The notes beneath the pieces were generated by a model, which was given only the letters and a program-made list of their open reading frames with translations, did no database searches and was not told where the DNA came from. A stretch of 64,000 nucleotides of DNA from CAZIKB01 sp964539665 (GTDB taxonomy: Bacteria > Zhuqueibacterota > Zhuqueibacteria > Oceanimicrobiales > Oceanimicrobiaceae). Within the stretch, counting starts at the first letter, position 1, and every line of letters begins with the position of its first letter. The stretch is taken from positions 6,723 through 70,722 of the forward strand of contig CAZIKB010000015.1 in the NCBI GenBank assembly GCA_964539665.1, read 5' to 3'. Positions 10,250-19,969 of the stretch are shown here, piece by piece. A program made the position numbers and the translations under genes.

Positions 10250-10467
10250 GTATCATTCTCAATGAACTCTGCAATAAAATGCAATGAATGAAGCCTAAAA
10301 AACACTAAGTGAGACGCAAAAATAGAACAGTAGAGATTTAATGGAGTATTGGAATAATGGAACATTGGAGTGATGGTTAGAAAAATTATTGAAGTTTGGT
10401 AGTACATATTTCCAATGCTCCACACATTTCCTGGAAAAAGTAAACTAAAATCTCTCAGGGGAATTGC

Positions 10468-11202
10468 ATGTTAAAATCATTTTACTTCAAACAAAAACTA
10501 CCAGCAGTTATCGGTATCATTTTATTCTCAGGCGTCTTCGGTCAAAATGCACTGGCCCAATTGCCTATGGGCGACAAATTTGAATTCGTAAGAATTCGAT
10601 GGCGGGACAATGGAATCAGGTTCGGCTACGGATTCTCAAACAATGATCCGCTCTGGGCGCATGACTATCCCAGGGCAGAGGAAAATTTACATACAGCGCT
10701 TAAAGCTACCACAAGTATTAAACTTTCGGAAGATTCCAAAGTTTTGACATTTGCTGACGAAGAAATATTTAAGTATCCGTTTATTTACGCCTGCGAAATT
10801 GGCTATCTCTCATTGTCAGAAGACGAGGTTAAAAATCTTCGAGAATATCTGTTACGAGGTGGTTTTTTAATGGTTGACGATTTTCGCTGGGAGGCAGAAT
10901 GGTTTAATTGGAATAAAGAGATCCGCAAAGTTCTGCCGGATTCCCATTTGCGCAGACTGAATGTGAATCACCCTATATTTCACTGTTTTTTTGATTTATA
11001 TAACATACACAAATATACACCTTATCTTCGTCAGCCTCCTCAATATTGGGGTCTTTTTGATGATAAGGATAGAATGATGGTTTTGATTAATTTCAACAAT
11101 GATGTTGGAGATGGCTGGGAATGGCCAGAGCAAACTCCTGAGTTTTCCACCGATTCTTTTAAATTGGGAATAAACTACTTAATCTACTCCTATACGCACT
11201 GA
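10468..11202 (+). CDS. DUF4159 domain protein, first of a tandem pair
   Basis: A 244-residue exported protein with a signal peptide ending near ALAQ. The diagnostic block is LLRGGFLMVDDF, followed by NHPIFHCFFD and a C-terminal KLGINYLIYSYTH, as in the DUF4159 family. The fold resembles the glutamine-amidotransferase-like domain seen in BatA-type proteins. The gene is followed after 17 bp by a paralogue and then by MoxR, DUF58 and VWA genes, which places it in the aerotolerance/Bat-like system. Its biochemical role is unknown. Confidence 0.85.
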   Translation: MLKSFYFKQKLPAVIGIILFSGVFGQNALAQLPMGDKFEFVRIRWRDNGIRFGYGFSNNDPLWAHDYPRAEENLHTALKATTSIKLSEDSKVLTFADEEIFKYPFIYACEIGYLSLSEDEVKNLREYLLRGGFLMVDDFRWEAEWFNWNKEIRKVLPDSHLRRLNVNHPIFHCFFDLYNIHKYTPYLRQPPQYWGLFDDKDRMMVLINFNNDVGDGWEWPEQTPEFSTDSFKLGINYLIYSYTH

Positions 11203-11219
11203 AATATTAAGAGATTATC

Positions 11220-11993
11220 ATGAAAGCTGTATTAGTAAAATTAGACTATTTCTTATTAGTACTGTTATTAATGTACTCCTTCACAAACAAATCTATTGCG
11301 CAAGGCAGCAATGGCGATGAGTTTACTTTTGTGCGATTAAAATACCATTCAGGCGGTACAAATTATCAACTTCGGAATCCATTTGGACCTAATTGGCCAA
11401 GCTGGGCCGTAGATTATCCGTCAGCAGAGCAAAACTTCATGGAAGGTTTAAAGAACTGGACCGCTCTGAATGTTGCTGACAACCCGGTCTCGTTTTCTAT
11501 GTTAAATTCGGAATTTTTCCGTTATCCTTTCGCCTACTTGGTTGAAGTAGGATTTTTAACCATGACTCAGACTGAAGCAGACAGTCTACGCGAATGGCTT
11601 TTACGAGGCGGTTTTCTAATGGTGGATGATTTTCACGGGCCATTTGAATGGCAGAATTTTATTCAGCAAATGAGAAAAGTGTTTCCTGAGCTCTCGATCT
11701 CTGATATTCCAATTGATCATCCAATCTTTCACTGTTTCTATGACTTTGATGAATTCGTACAGATTCCGGGGCTTGGTTCGTTAATGCGGGGAGTGACGTA
11801 TGAGAAAGGGGGAATTAATCAGCGTTGTATGGGTATATTTGATGACCATGGCCGGCTCATGGTGCTGATCATGCGAAACATGGATATGGGTGACGCCTGG
11901 GAACATGCAAAAGATCCAAGATATCCGCCGAAATATTCTGCAGAAGCATTTAAATTAGGAATAAATTTTGTGGTTTATGCATTAACACATTAA
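11220..11993 (+). CDS. DUF4159 domain protein, second of a tandem pair
   Basis: A 257-residue paralogue of the preceding gene, with a signal peptide ending near SIAQ and the same LLRGGFLMVDDF, DHPIFHCFYD and KLGINFVVYALTH blocks. The two differ in the central loops, so this is an old duplication, not an assembly repeat. The 17-bp spacing indicates translational linkage. It probably acts outside the cytoplasmic membrane with the VWA proteins encoded downstream. Confidence 0.85.
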   Translation: MKAVLVKLDYFLLVLLLMYSFTNKSIAQGSNGDEFTFVRLKYHSGGTNYQLRNPFGPNWPSWAVDYPSAEQNFMEGLKNWTALNVADNPVSFSMLNSEFFRYPFAYLVEVGFLTMTQTEADSLREWLLRGGFLMVDDFHGPFEWQNFIQQMRKVFPELSISDIPIDHPIFHCFYDFDEFVQIPGLGSLMRGVTYEKGGINQRCMGIFDDHGRLMVLIMRNMDMGDAWEHAKDPRYPPKYSAEAFKLGINFVVYALTH

Positions 11994-12118
11994 AAAGAAA
12001 ATGCAATGAACATCCAATCCAGATATGTGTAAATACATCGATAGAGAAATGATTTGCTTTTAATCCGTGCAGTCCGTGGTAAAGTATTCACTTTTTGAAA
12101 ATTAAACATGGAGTAAAA

Positions 12119-13147
12119 ATGTTAGAATTTGCCAATCAAACCGATCAGAAGGAAGATTTAGTTTTGGTTGAAAAGTTAAGAGAAGGCAGCAAACGTATTT
12201 TAGGCGAGCTGCAAAAAATCATCATTGGCCAGGATGATGTTATACAACAGGTAATGGTTGCTCTTTTCTCTGGCGGAAATTGTCTGATTACCGGGGTTCC
12301 GGGGCTTGCGAAAACATTGCTTATCAAAACGGTATCTCAGATTCTGGATTTAGAATTTAAACGCATTCAATTTACTCCGGATCTGATGCCGGCAGATATC
12401 ATCGGAACGGATGTTATAGAAGAAGATCGAGCTACCGGCCACAGAACGCTTAACTTTATCAAAGGTCCGGTTTTCGCAAATATTATTCTCGCTGATGAAA
12501 TTAATCGAACGCCGCCTAAAACCCAATCAGCGTTATTAGAAGCGATGCAAGAGCACAGAGTCACAGCAGGCGGTACAACATATAATCTCGAAGAACCTTT
12601 CTTTGTTCTGGCTACTCAAAATCCAATCGAACTCGAAGGTACCTACCCGCTGCCTGAAGCCCAACTGGATCGGTTTATGTTCAACATTGTGATGGATTAT
12701 CTTCCGGAAGAGCAGGAAGTTCAAGTTGTGACTTCAACCACTTCAGATTATACACCAGAATTAAAATGCGTCATCACCGGACAAGAAATAATGGAATTTC
12801 AAAAAATTGTTCGAAAAGTTCCCCTTTCCGAGGAAGTAGCGAAATATGCCGTTCGCCTGGTGAGCGCAAGTCGTCCAACAAAAAAAGGCAACCCGGACTT
12901 TGTGAAAAACTGGGTAAGCTGGGGTGCGGGCCTCAGGGCTTCGCAATATTTGATTTTAGGCGGCAAAACCCGGGCCGTCATGGAAGGCCGCTACAATGTT
13001 TCGATTAAAGACATAAAAGCTCTGGCAGCGCCGGTTTTACGTCATAGAATTGTGACCAATTTTTATGCAGAGTCAGAAAAGGTCACGTCTATCGATATAA
13101 TAAATCGGCTTTTGGAAACCGTGCCGGAACCCAGGTCCGGGCTGTAA
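12119..13147 (+). CDS. MoxR family AAA+ ATPase
   Basis: A 342-residue MoxR-type AAA+ protein. The start is the ATG at 12119, preceded by GGAG at five bases; an in-frame ATG at 12095 is poorly placed. Walker A is G59-V-P-G-L-A-K-T66, Walker B is I-L-A-D126-E127, and the MoxR signature follows as INRTPPKTQSALLEAMQE. ATQNP is the sensor 1 region. The family works as a chaperone for VWA-domain partners. Here it precedes a DUF58 gene and two VWA membrane proteins, the standard MoxR-DUF58-BatA order. Confidence 0.95.
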   Translation: MLEFANQTDQKEDLVLVEKLREGSKRILGELQKIIIGQDDVIQQVMVALFSGGNCLITGVPGLAKTLLIKTVSQILDLEFKRIQFTPDLMPADIIGTDVIEEDRATGHRTLNFIKGPVFANIILADEINRTPPKTQSALLEAMQEHRVTAGGTTYNLEEPFFVLATQNPIELEGTYPLPEAQLDRFMFNIVMDYLPEEQEVQVVTSTTSDYTPELKCVITGQEIMEFQKIVRKVPLSEEVAKYAVRLVSASRPTKKGNPDFVKNWVSWGAGLRASQYLILGGKTRAVMEGRYNVSIKDIKALAAPVLRHRIVTNFYAESEKVTSIDIINRLLETVPEPRSGL

Positions 13148-13233
13148 TTCATAATAAGACTCATTTTTCGACAGGATTAACAAGATGATTGTAAGGTCAG
13201 GTGTTTTAATAGAAAATGTGAGCTAAAGAGATT

Positions 13234-14127
13234 ATGTCAAACCAACTACGATTTTTAAAACCAGCGATTCTTTCCAAAATTTCAAATATGGAATTGCGCG
13301 CCCGAACAGTGGTCGAAGGCTTTATTTCCGGCCTGCATCGAAGTCCGTATCGTGGATTTAGCGTAGAATTTGCTGAATATCGAGAATACACGCCGGGAGA
13401 TGATACCCGGTTCATCGACTGGAAAGTGTACGCTCGTTCTGACCGGTACTATCTAAAACAGTTTGAAGAGGAAACCAATCTTAGCTGTCATATTTTATTA
13501 GACGTTAGCGCTTCCATGAATTATTGCAGCAACGGCCTGACGAAATTGGAATATGCTTCTTATTTAGCCGCTTCTTTAGGGTATTTAATATTTCAGCAGC
13601 GCGATAGCGTGGGATTGCTGACCTTTGATCAGAAAATAAAACAGTTCATTCCATCCAGAAATAAAAAAGGACATCTGTTTTCCATTTTAAGTTATCTTGA
13701 AAATTTAGAAGGCGGTCATCAAACAGAAATTTCAATTCCGCTGCATCATTTAGCAGAGAAATTGAATAAAAAAGGCATGGTGATTTTAATTTCTGATTTG
13801 TTGGATGATCCCGATTCTGTATTAAAGGGATTACAGCATTTTAGATTTAAAGGCCATGATGTCATCATCTTCCACATTATGGATGAAACCGAATTAACCT
13901 TTCCATTTAATACAGCTACCAGGTTTTTAGATATGGAAGGCGCGGCACAGTTTGAAACGGTTCCATCTTTAGTGCGAGAGACCTATTTAAAAAACTTGAA
14001 CGCGCATATCGAACAATATAAAAAAGAATGTGGCAGACTCAAAATTGATTATCAAATATTAAACACTTCTAAACCTTTAGATTTTGCACTTTTCAGTTTT
14101 CTGGCTTATCGTAGTATTAAGGTTTAA
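13234..14127 (+). CDS. DUF58 (VWA-like) protein
   Basis: A 297-residue cytosolic protein. The DUF58 signature is at residues 40-80 (RGFSVEFAEYREYTPGDD then RFIDWKVYAR). A metal-ion-dependent adhesion site follows as D90-V-S92-A-S94. There is no signal peptide or membrane segment. DUF58 proteins are the usual partner of MoxR ATPases and sit between them and the membrane VWA proteins, exactly as here. Only three bases separate its stop codon from the BatA gene. Confidence 0.93.
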   Translation: MSNQLRFLKPAILSKISNMELRARTVVEGFISGLHRSPYRGFSVEFAEYREYTPGDDTRFIDWKVYARSDRYYLKQFEEETNLSCHILLDVSASMNYCSNGLTKLEYASYLAASLGYLIFQQRDSVGLLTFDQKIKQFIPSRNKKGHLFSILSYLENLEGGHQTEISIPLHHLAEKLNKKGMVILISDLLDDPDSVLKGLQHFRFKGHDVIIFHIMDETELTFPFNTATRFLDMEGAAQFETVPSLVRETYLKNLNAHIEQYKKECGRLKIDYQILNTSKPLDFALFSFLAYRSIKV

Positions 14128-14130
14128 TTT

Positions 14131-16209
14131 ATGTTTGGACTATCGTTTTTAAATACATTTTTTTTATGGGGAATGGCAGCCGCAGCGTTACCAATAATTA
14201 TTCATTTAATCAAGCGAAACCGTGCGGTAAAACTTCCATTTGCAGCCATGCGCTTTTTGCAGCTTAAACCCAATCAAAAAGTAAAATCCCAAAAGCTGAG
14301 ACAACTACTTCTCCTGTTGATGCGTATAACCGCGTTAGCTCTTTTAGCTCTTGCCTTTGCCAGACCTTTTTTTGAAAACGCCGACGCCGACAGCATCTGG
14401 GGAACTCAACAAAAAGCAGCCGTGATTCTGGTAGACAATTCATACAGCATGGGGTATGGCGACACGTTCAATTCTGCCATCGAAAAGGCTCAGGATTTGC
14501 TCAGGACGTTTAATCCCGGTGACCGTGTAGCTGTTATGAAATTTTCGGAAAACGCGGAAATTGTAGCAGAACCTGAAAATGAATTTGGAACGACTGCCAG
14601 CCAACTAAATCAGCTTATTTCACTTTCCAATCGTTCGACAAATTATTTGCCGGCCATTCAATCCGCTGAATCTTTCCTTTTACATAGTCCATTAACATCA
14701 AAAGATATTTATCTAATTTCAGATTTTCAAAAAACCGGCTTAACAAGCGCTTACACGAATTGGAAAGTAGAGCCGGGGATACGTTTACACTTTGTTGAAA
14801 TTGAGAAGGAGAACTTCTCAAATATCTCGATTAAAGAAGTACACATTTCAGAACAGAAAAAATCGGGTAGAAATAAAGATGTTCTGGTAAGAGTAACAAA
14901 TTTTGGCGCTGAAAAGAAAAAAACTTCAGTCATTTTAAATATCAATGATCGCAAAATTTCACAAAGAAAAATTACTCTTTTAGCCAATGAAGAAAAAATT
15001 ATTCAATTTAATAAGGTTCGCATGCCAGCGGGTTTGGTCACCGGGTATGTTGATATTCAAACTGAGGAAGAAAAAATTACTCAAGACAACCAATTCTTTT
15101 TCCTGTTAGAAAACAACACCCGCACTCAAATTCTCGCGGTGAACGGGGAGCCAAATACTCGTGACGTAACCAGAGATGAGTTGTTTTTTGTGGACCGTGC
15201 TGTGAATCTACCAGAACTGGCAAAATACACACTGGTCAAAAGTAAAGCCGATAGAATTAGCAATTTCGATTTCAGCGACTATCAATCAGTAATTTTGGCA
15301 AACATCAAAGATATCGGACGAACAACTTTGGAGCAGTTAAAATATTATGTCCGCGGAGGTGGAGGACTGATTCTGGCGCTGGGAGATCAGGTCAACCCAA
15401 CCATTTTCAACCGTCTTTTCCAGGACCTTTCCCCCGCCTCAATTACGAATAAGGCTTTTAATTCAATTAATCGTGAAAACAGCGTTATCCTGGCGGATGT
15501 GGATTATCAGCACCCGATATTCATGATTTTCGCAAATTCTGGCCATGGCGATCCCAGTACCGCTCAGTTTTATCAATATTATCATACTTCACCCAGCAAT
15601 TCCAATTCAGTACTTGCTTATTTTGATGACGCCAGTCCTGCATTTCTGGAACGACAAATAGGAGCGGGTAAAGTCATACTTTTTACTTCCAGTTTTGATA
15701 CAGAGTGGAATAATTTGCCGGTAAAAGCAATTTTCCTGCCCATACTTTACCAAACACTGCAGTATGTAGCCTCGGAAAAGAAGGGACATAAATCATATTT
15801 AGTAGGACAACCTGTTTCCTTAAATAATTTACCTGTTGGGGAAATTGCCGATGGACAACTTTCAGTGCAACTGCCTTCCGGCAGTAAAGTAGATTTAGAT
15901 AAACCTATTTTTAACAGGACTTATGAGCCCGGAATTTATCAAATTCAGAGAAAAGGTAAAAACCGAAAGCCTGACTATTTTGCTGTAAATGTTGATACTA
16001 AAGAATCCGATTTAACCCCGCTGGATTTGGCAGATTTTCAGAAAGCAGTATTGGAAGATTCTGAACAGGAAATTCAATCAGTAACTATTATTCCTCCTAA
16101 ATTCAATGAGCAGCAGGAAAGACATCAAAAGCTCTGGCGTTTTGTCGTCTTAGGGATTATCATACTTTTGGTAGGAGAAACCTGGTTAGCTAATCGAACC
16201 TATCGATAG
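14131..16209 (+). CDS. BatA-type membrane protein with VWA domain
   Basis: A 692-residue protein. The first 85 residues are the BatA N-terminal domain: a membrane helix at 8-27, an IIHLIKRN motif, and a second helix at about 58-78. The VWA domain follows with a MIDAS of D102-N-S104-Y-S106. A region around 370-480 has the GGGGLILALGD pattern of the glutamine-amidotransferase-like fold. A last membrane helix lies at about 663-683. It is inserted in the inner membrane with the VWA domain outside, and is the membrane partner of the MoxR/DUF58 pair. The stop codon is TAG. Confidence 0.9.
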   Translation: MFGLSFLNTFFLWGMAAAALPIIIHLIKRNRAVKLPFAAMRFLQLKPNQKVKSQKLRQLLLLLMRITALALLALAFARPFFENADADSIWGTQQKAAVILVDNSYSMGYGDTFNSAIEKAQDLLRTFNPGDRVAVMKFSENAEIVAEPENEFGTTASQLNQLISLSNRSTNYLPAIQSAESFLLHSPLTSKDIYLISDFQKTGLTSAYTNWKVEPGIRLHFVEIEKENFSNISIKEVHISEQKKSGRNKDVLVRVTNFGAEKKKTSVILNINDRKISQRKITLLANEEKIIQFNKVRMPAGLVTGYVDIQTEEEKITQDNQFFFLLENNTRTQILAVNGEPNTRDVTRDELFFVDRAVNLPELAKYTLVKSKADRISNFDFSDYQSVILANIKDIGRTTLEQLKYYVRGGGGLILALGDQVNPTIFNRLFQDLSPASITNKAFNSINRENSVILADVDYQHPIFMIFANSGHGDPSTAQFYQYYHTSPSNSNSVLAYFDDASPAFLERQIGAGKVILFTSSFDTEWNNLPVKAIFLPILYQTLQYVASEKKGHKSYLVGQPVSLNNLPVGEIADGQLSVQLPSGSKVDLDKPIFNRTYEPGIYQIQRKGKNRKPDYFAVNVDTKESDLTPLDLADFQKAVLEDSEQEIQSVTIIPPKFNEQQERHQKLWRFVVLGIIILLVGETWLANRTYR

Positions 16210-16346
16210 GGACGGAAGGTTGGAATGATGGATAAATGGAACATTGGGAAAATGAAAAGTAATACTATATTTATTGTTGCACCATTACACTTATTTGATA
16301 TAATCTGTCAAGTAACAGCTATTTAACCAACAATGAGTTTTGTGAA

Positions 16347-19300
16347 ATGAATCCTCAACATGAGATACTTGAAAATAGAATAAACCAGGTTTGCCGCCGC
16401 TGGCAGAATTTGATTCTTCTGAAAGGCACGGCTCAGGTTTTACTCGCAATTGTTAGCGCCGTTCTAATTGCATTTGCTCTGGATGCCATATTTGAATTGA
16501 GTAATACGATCCGACTATTCTTATTAATAGCTATCGTTGCCCTGACAATGGTTGTTCTTTATATGGAGATCATTCATCCGCTGATAAAATCACCGTCCAA
16601 CAAGCAATTGGCGCGATACATTGAAGAAAAGCATCCGGAGTTAGAAGACCGCCTTGTAAGCGCAGTGGAATTGGGCGGAGCAAAAAATCCAAGAATCTCA
16701 TCTCAAATTCTGGAAAAATTATTAGATGATACCCGTTTTCATATAGCACCGATAAATTTGCCAAAAGACATTCGCACCAAAAGTACCATGGTTTGGACCA
16801 GCCTGGCATTGGCTGTAAGTGTATTTTTAAGTGCATTTCTTATTTCCAATATTGACTTTTTTTCAATAAAATCACATCGATTATTCGCGCCATGGACTAT
16901 TCCCACTATAAACTTACAACCCACCTTGCTTGTGAATCCAGGCAATACAAGAGTGCCAAGAGGCTCAGCTCAGGAAATTACAGCCGAAATCACCGGCTTT
17001 GAAGCTGAAGAAGTGGCTTTATATTACACCGCCGATGATTCGATCTGGATTAAAATGACAATGGATCGAACCGAGCAAAAAGGTATTTATGTGTTTCACT
17101 TCTTTGACCTTCAGAATCAAACACAGTACTATGTAAAGGCAGATGATAAGCTTTCAAAAATTTTCAATATGACGCTTTACGACGCCCCACAGATTAAGCG
17201 TGTGGATTTGGTCTACAACTATCCAAAATACACCGGTCTGAAACGAAAAAAGGAAACAGACACCGGGGATGTTTGGGCGCCGAAAGGTACCGTTGTAAAA
17301 ATAACAGCCGTGGCTGATAAACCACTCCGTGAGGGGCAAATGATCATGGGAGAAGGAAAAAAACTGAATACTTCTATCACCGCAGACACCTTAATCACAA
17401 CCACATTCACAGTCAGGGAAGATACGTATTATAAAATCCTGATTACCGATAATGACGATCTTTCCAACCATCCACCGCCTGAATATTTCGTACATGCATT
17501 GCCGGATCAACCTCCTGTTTTAACCATAGAGACACCCGGTCGTGATATCAAGGCTTCAATGGTTGAAGAGACGCCCATTAAAATCCAGGTGCAAGACGAT
17601 TACGGCTTGTCATCATTGAAATTATTATACACGGTAAATGGAGTGGAAGAAAAAGCAGTTAATTTGTCACTTGATAGATCCCCGAATAATCAGAAAGAAG
17701 TTACTTTTAATGAAATCCAGGAATTCAGCGCCAGGCACATGTTTTATCTGGAAGATTTACAGGTGCAGCCAGGGGATTTCCTGACATACTATGTAAAGGC
17801 AGAAGATAATAGTGGTTTAAAGAGCAAAGAACCTGTTCTTTCGGAAATCTTTTTCATCGAAATTCGTCCGTTTGAACAGCAATTTTTCCGTCCGCTTTCA
17901 CAATCACCAGGTCAAATGCCAGGCGGCAGTCAGAACCTGGGCGGTCGACTTTCCCAGACACAAAAAGAAATTATTATTGCAACCTGGAAGTTGCTAAATA
18001 GAAGAGCAAAACTCAATGCAGATGAATTGGGGGGAAATATAGATGTACTCGTTGAAAGCCAGAAGAACCTGCTGGAAGTCACACAAAATGCACTTTTCCA
18101 AATGGAGCAACGATCGCTATTCTCACGAGACTCGGGAAATGACGTCGCGAAATTTTACACCGACGCCATTAAGGCAATGGAGCGCGCAGTAAATGAGCTA
18201 AGCGGCAAACAAATAAAAGCGGCATTAACACCGGAAAGGGAATCCTTACAGAATTTACTAAGGGCAGAGGCACAAATAACTGAAGTGCAAATGCAAAGAG
18301 CACAGGCACAAGGTGGAGGCAACAGAGCTGCGCTGGACGAGCTTGCCCGACTTTTTGATGATGAACTGGATAAGCTAAAAAATAAGTATGAAACTCCCAG
18401 ACAAAACCAGCAGCACCAAAAAGATGAAGTCATCAATGAAGCGCTGGTAAAAGTTAAAGAATTAGCGCGAAGGCAGCAGCAGTTAAATAAGAAGACCCGC
18501 GACCTGACGCAAAAAAACCTGTCACCTGAAGAGAAAAAACGCCAGATTCAGGAATTACGCAGACAACAAGAACAAATGCGTCGGGAAACCGAGAAATTAG
18601 CCCGTCAAATGCAAAACCAGCAGCAGAACAGCAAAATTCCGAGAGAGATTCAGGACAATTTAAAACGGGCTACTTCCGATATGAACAATGCTTCGAATAA
18701 TCTCCGTCAGAAAAATACCGAACTGGCCGCTGCTAAAGGTCAGCGCGCATTAAACAGGTTAAAACGCCTCGAAGATATTTTAAAACGCAACCAAAAAGAA
18801 TCTTTACGCCAGCAAATTGACTCCATAGAACAAGATTTTCAGCGTTTAGCCGACGCTCAGAAAAAACTCACCCAGGATGTTGAGAATCTTGCTAACGAAA
18901 AAGAAAAGTCACCGGAAAAACAATCGCTAGCCCAGGAAGATCAAAACAGATTGAAAGAAGATTTCACGGATGCTCAAGATCAAATTAAGTTTTTATCAAA
19001 TAATGCTAAAAAAACCAGGCATGACGTATCCCGCGAACTGAATAAGTTTTCACAGGAATTACAGAATGCGAAAATTGACAAAAAGATGGAAAGCGCTGAA
19101 CAACTCATTAAGGAAAACAGGTTGAATTCCGCGCTTCAGGCGGAGCGGGATATAAAGAACATGCTGGAACGCATGCATGATAAATTTACTCAACTTCGCA
19201 GTGTCTTAGCGGAAACTGATGAAGAAAAGCTGGATTTGGCGCTCAATCAGACTCGCAGGTTACGTGAAAATATTGAGGGCATAAAAAGACAAATAGAGAA

Positions 19301-19772
19301 TTTTAAAAAAACTGGTGACGAACAAAAACAAGGCGGTGCGCCAAAAACAGAGGAACAAAATTCACAAAACATGCAATCCGGCCCAGGCAAAGGTAAAACA
19401 CCCCCGCAGAAGCTTGATTCAGATAAACTGGACTGGTTAAATAATGAGTTGGCAGAAAGTAGTAAAGCCATGGATGTAATTAAACAATCAACCCGGGCTG
19501 ATACTTCATTATCAAGGCAAGCCAGTAAATTGAATCAAAATATGCAAAGTGTAATACGAACTTTCACTGGCGGCGACCGAAACAGATTAAAAATAATTGA
19601 AGACCTGGTTTTAATTCCTCTGAAAGGATTTGAGGCAGAGTTAGCCCAGAAACTGGAACTTATTAAAAATAAAGAAAAATTGTTTCTGGCACGAGAGGAA
19701 AAAATTCCTCCGGAATATGAAGAATTGGTGGAAAAATATTATGAAGCGCTGTCAAAGATAAAAAAGAAGTAA
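16347..19772 (+). CDS. DUF4175-like large membrane-anchored coiled-coil protein
   Basis: A 1141-residue protein of the DUF4175 type found in Bat-like operons. Two membrane helices at about 25-45 and 53-72 and a third near 148-168 anchor it. Residues 185-510 are beta-rich and Ig-like, with repeated YYVKA(D/E)D segments. From about 600 to 960 it is strongly charged and glutamine-rich, with long coiled-coil heptads. A low-complexity GGAP/GPGKGKTPPQ linker follows, then a final helical domain. It probably forms a long periplasmic scaffold for the neighbouring VWA proteins. Nothing suggests an active site. Confidence 0.8.
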   Translation: MNPQHEILENRINQVCRRWQNLILLKGTAQVLLAIVSAVLIAFALDAIFELSNTIRLFLLIAIVALTMVVLYMEIIHPLIKSPSNKQLARYIEEKHPELEDRLVSAVELGGAKNPRISSQILEKLLDDTRFHIAPINLPKDIRTKSTMVWTSLALAVSVFLSAFLISNIDFFSIKSHRLFAPWTIPTINLQPTLLVNPGNTRVPRGSAQEITAEITGFEAEEVALYYTADDSIWIKMTMDRTEQKGIYVFHFFDLQNQTQYYVKADDKLSKIFNMTLYDAPQIKRVDLVYNYPKYTGLKRKKETDTGDVWAPKGTVVKITAVADKPLREGQMIMGEGKKLNTSITADTLITTTFTVREDTYYKILITDNDDLSNHPPPEYFVHALPDQPPVLTIETPGRDIKASMVEETPIKIQVQDDYGLSSLKLLYTVNGVEEKAVNLSLDRSPNNQKEVTFNEIQEFSARHMFYLEDLQVQPGDFLTYYVKAEDNSGLKSKEPVLSEIFFIEIRPFEQQFFRPLSQSPGQMPGGSQNLGGRLSQTQKEIIIATWKLLNRRAKLNADELGGNIDVLVESQKNLLEVTQNALFQMEQRSLFSRDSGNDVAKFYTDAIKAMERAVNELSGKQIKAALTPERESLQNLLRAEAQITEVQMQRAQAQGGGNRAALDELARLFDDELDKLKNKYETPRQNQQHQKDEVINEALVKVKELARRQQQLNKKTRDLTQKNLSPEEKKRQIQELRRQQEQMRRETEKLARQMQNQQQNSKIPREIQDNLKRATSDMNNASNNLRQKNTELAAAKGQRALNRLKRLEDILKRNQKESLRQQIDSIEQDFQRLADAQKKLTQDVENLANEKEKSPEKQSLAQEDQNRLKEDFTDAQDQIKFLSNNAKKTRHDVSRELNKFSQELQNAKIDKKMESAEQLIKENRLNSALQAERDIKNMLERMHDKFTQLRSVLAETDEEKLDLALNQTRRLRENIEGIKRQIENFKKTGDEQKQGGAPKTEEQNSQNMQSGPGKGKTPPQKLDSDKLDWLNNELAESSKAMDVIKQSTRADTSLSRQASKLNQNMQSVIRTFTGGDRNRLKIIEDLVLIPLKGFEAELAQKLELIKNKEKLFLAREEKIPPEYEELVEKYYEALSKIKKK

Positions 19773-19969
19773 TTAAATATTTAACCAAGGAAACACACGG
19801 AGTTTTCACGGAAAAAAAGATGACATTCATAATTGCTAAATTGTCTCATTGTTGTATTGCTACAAATCAAACAATATATAAATAAAACAATGGAACTGTT
19901 GAGCAATGAGAACTGAAAATAATATATTTTTTAAATAAACGAAGATTTAACTCTTAACAGCTTAGCTCC

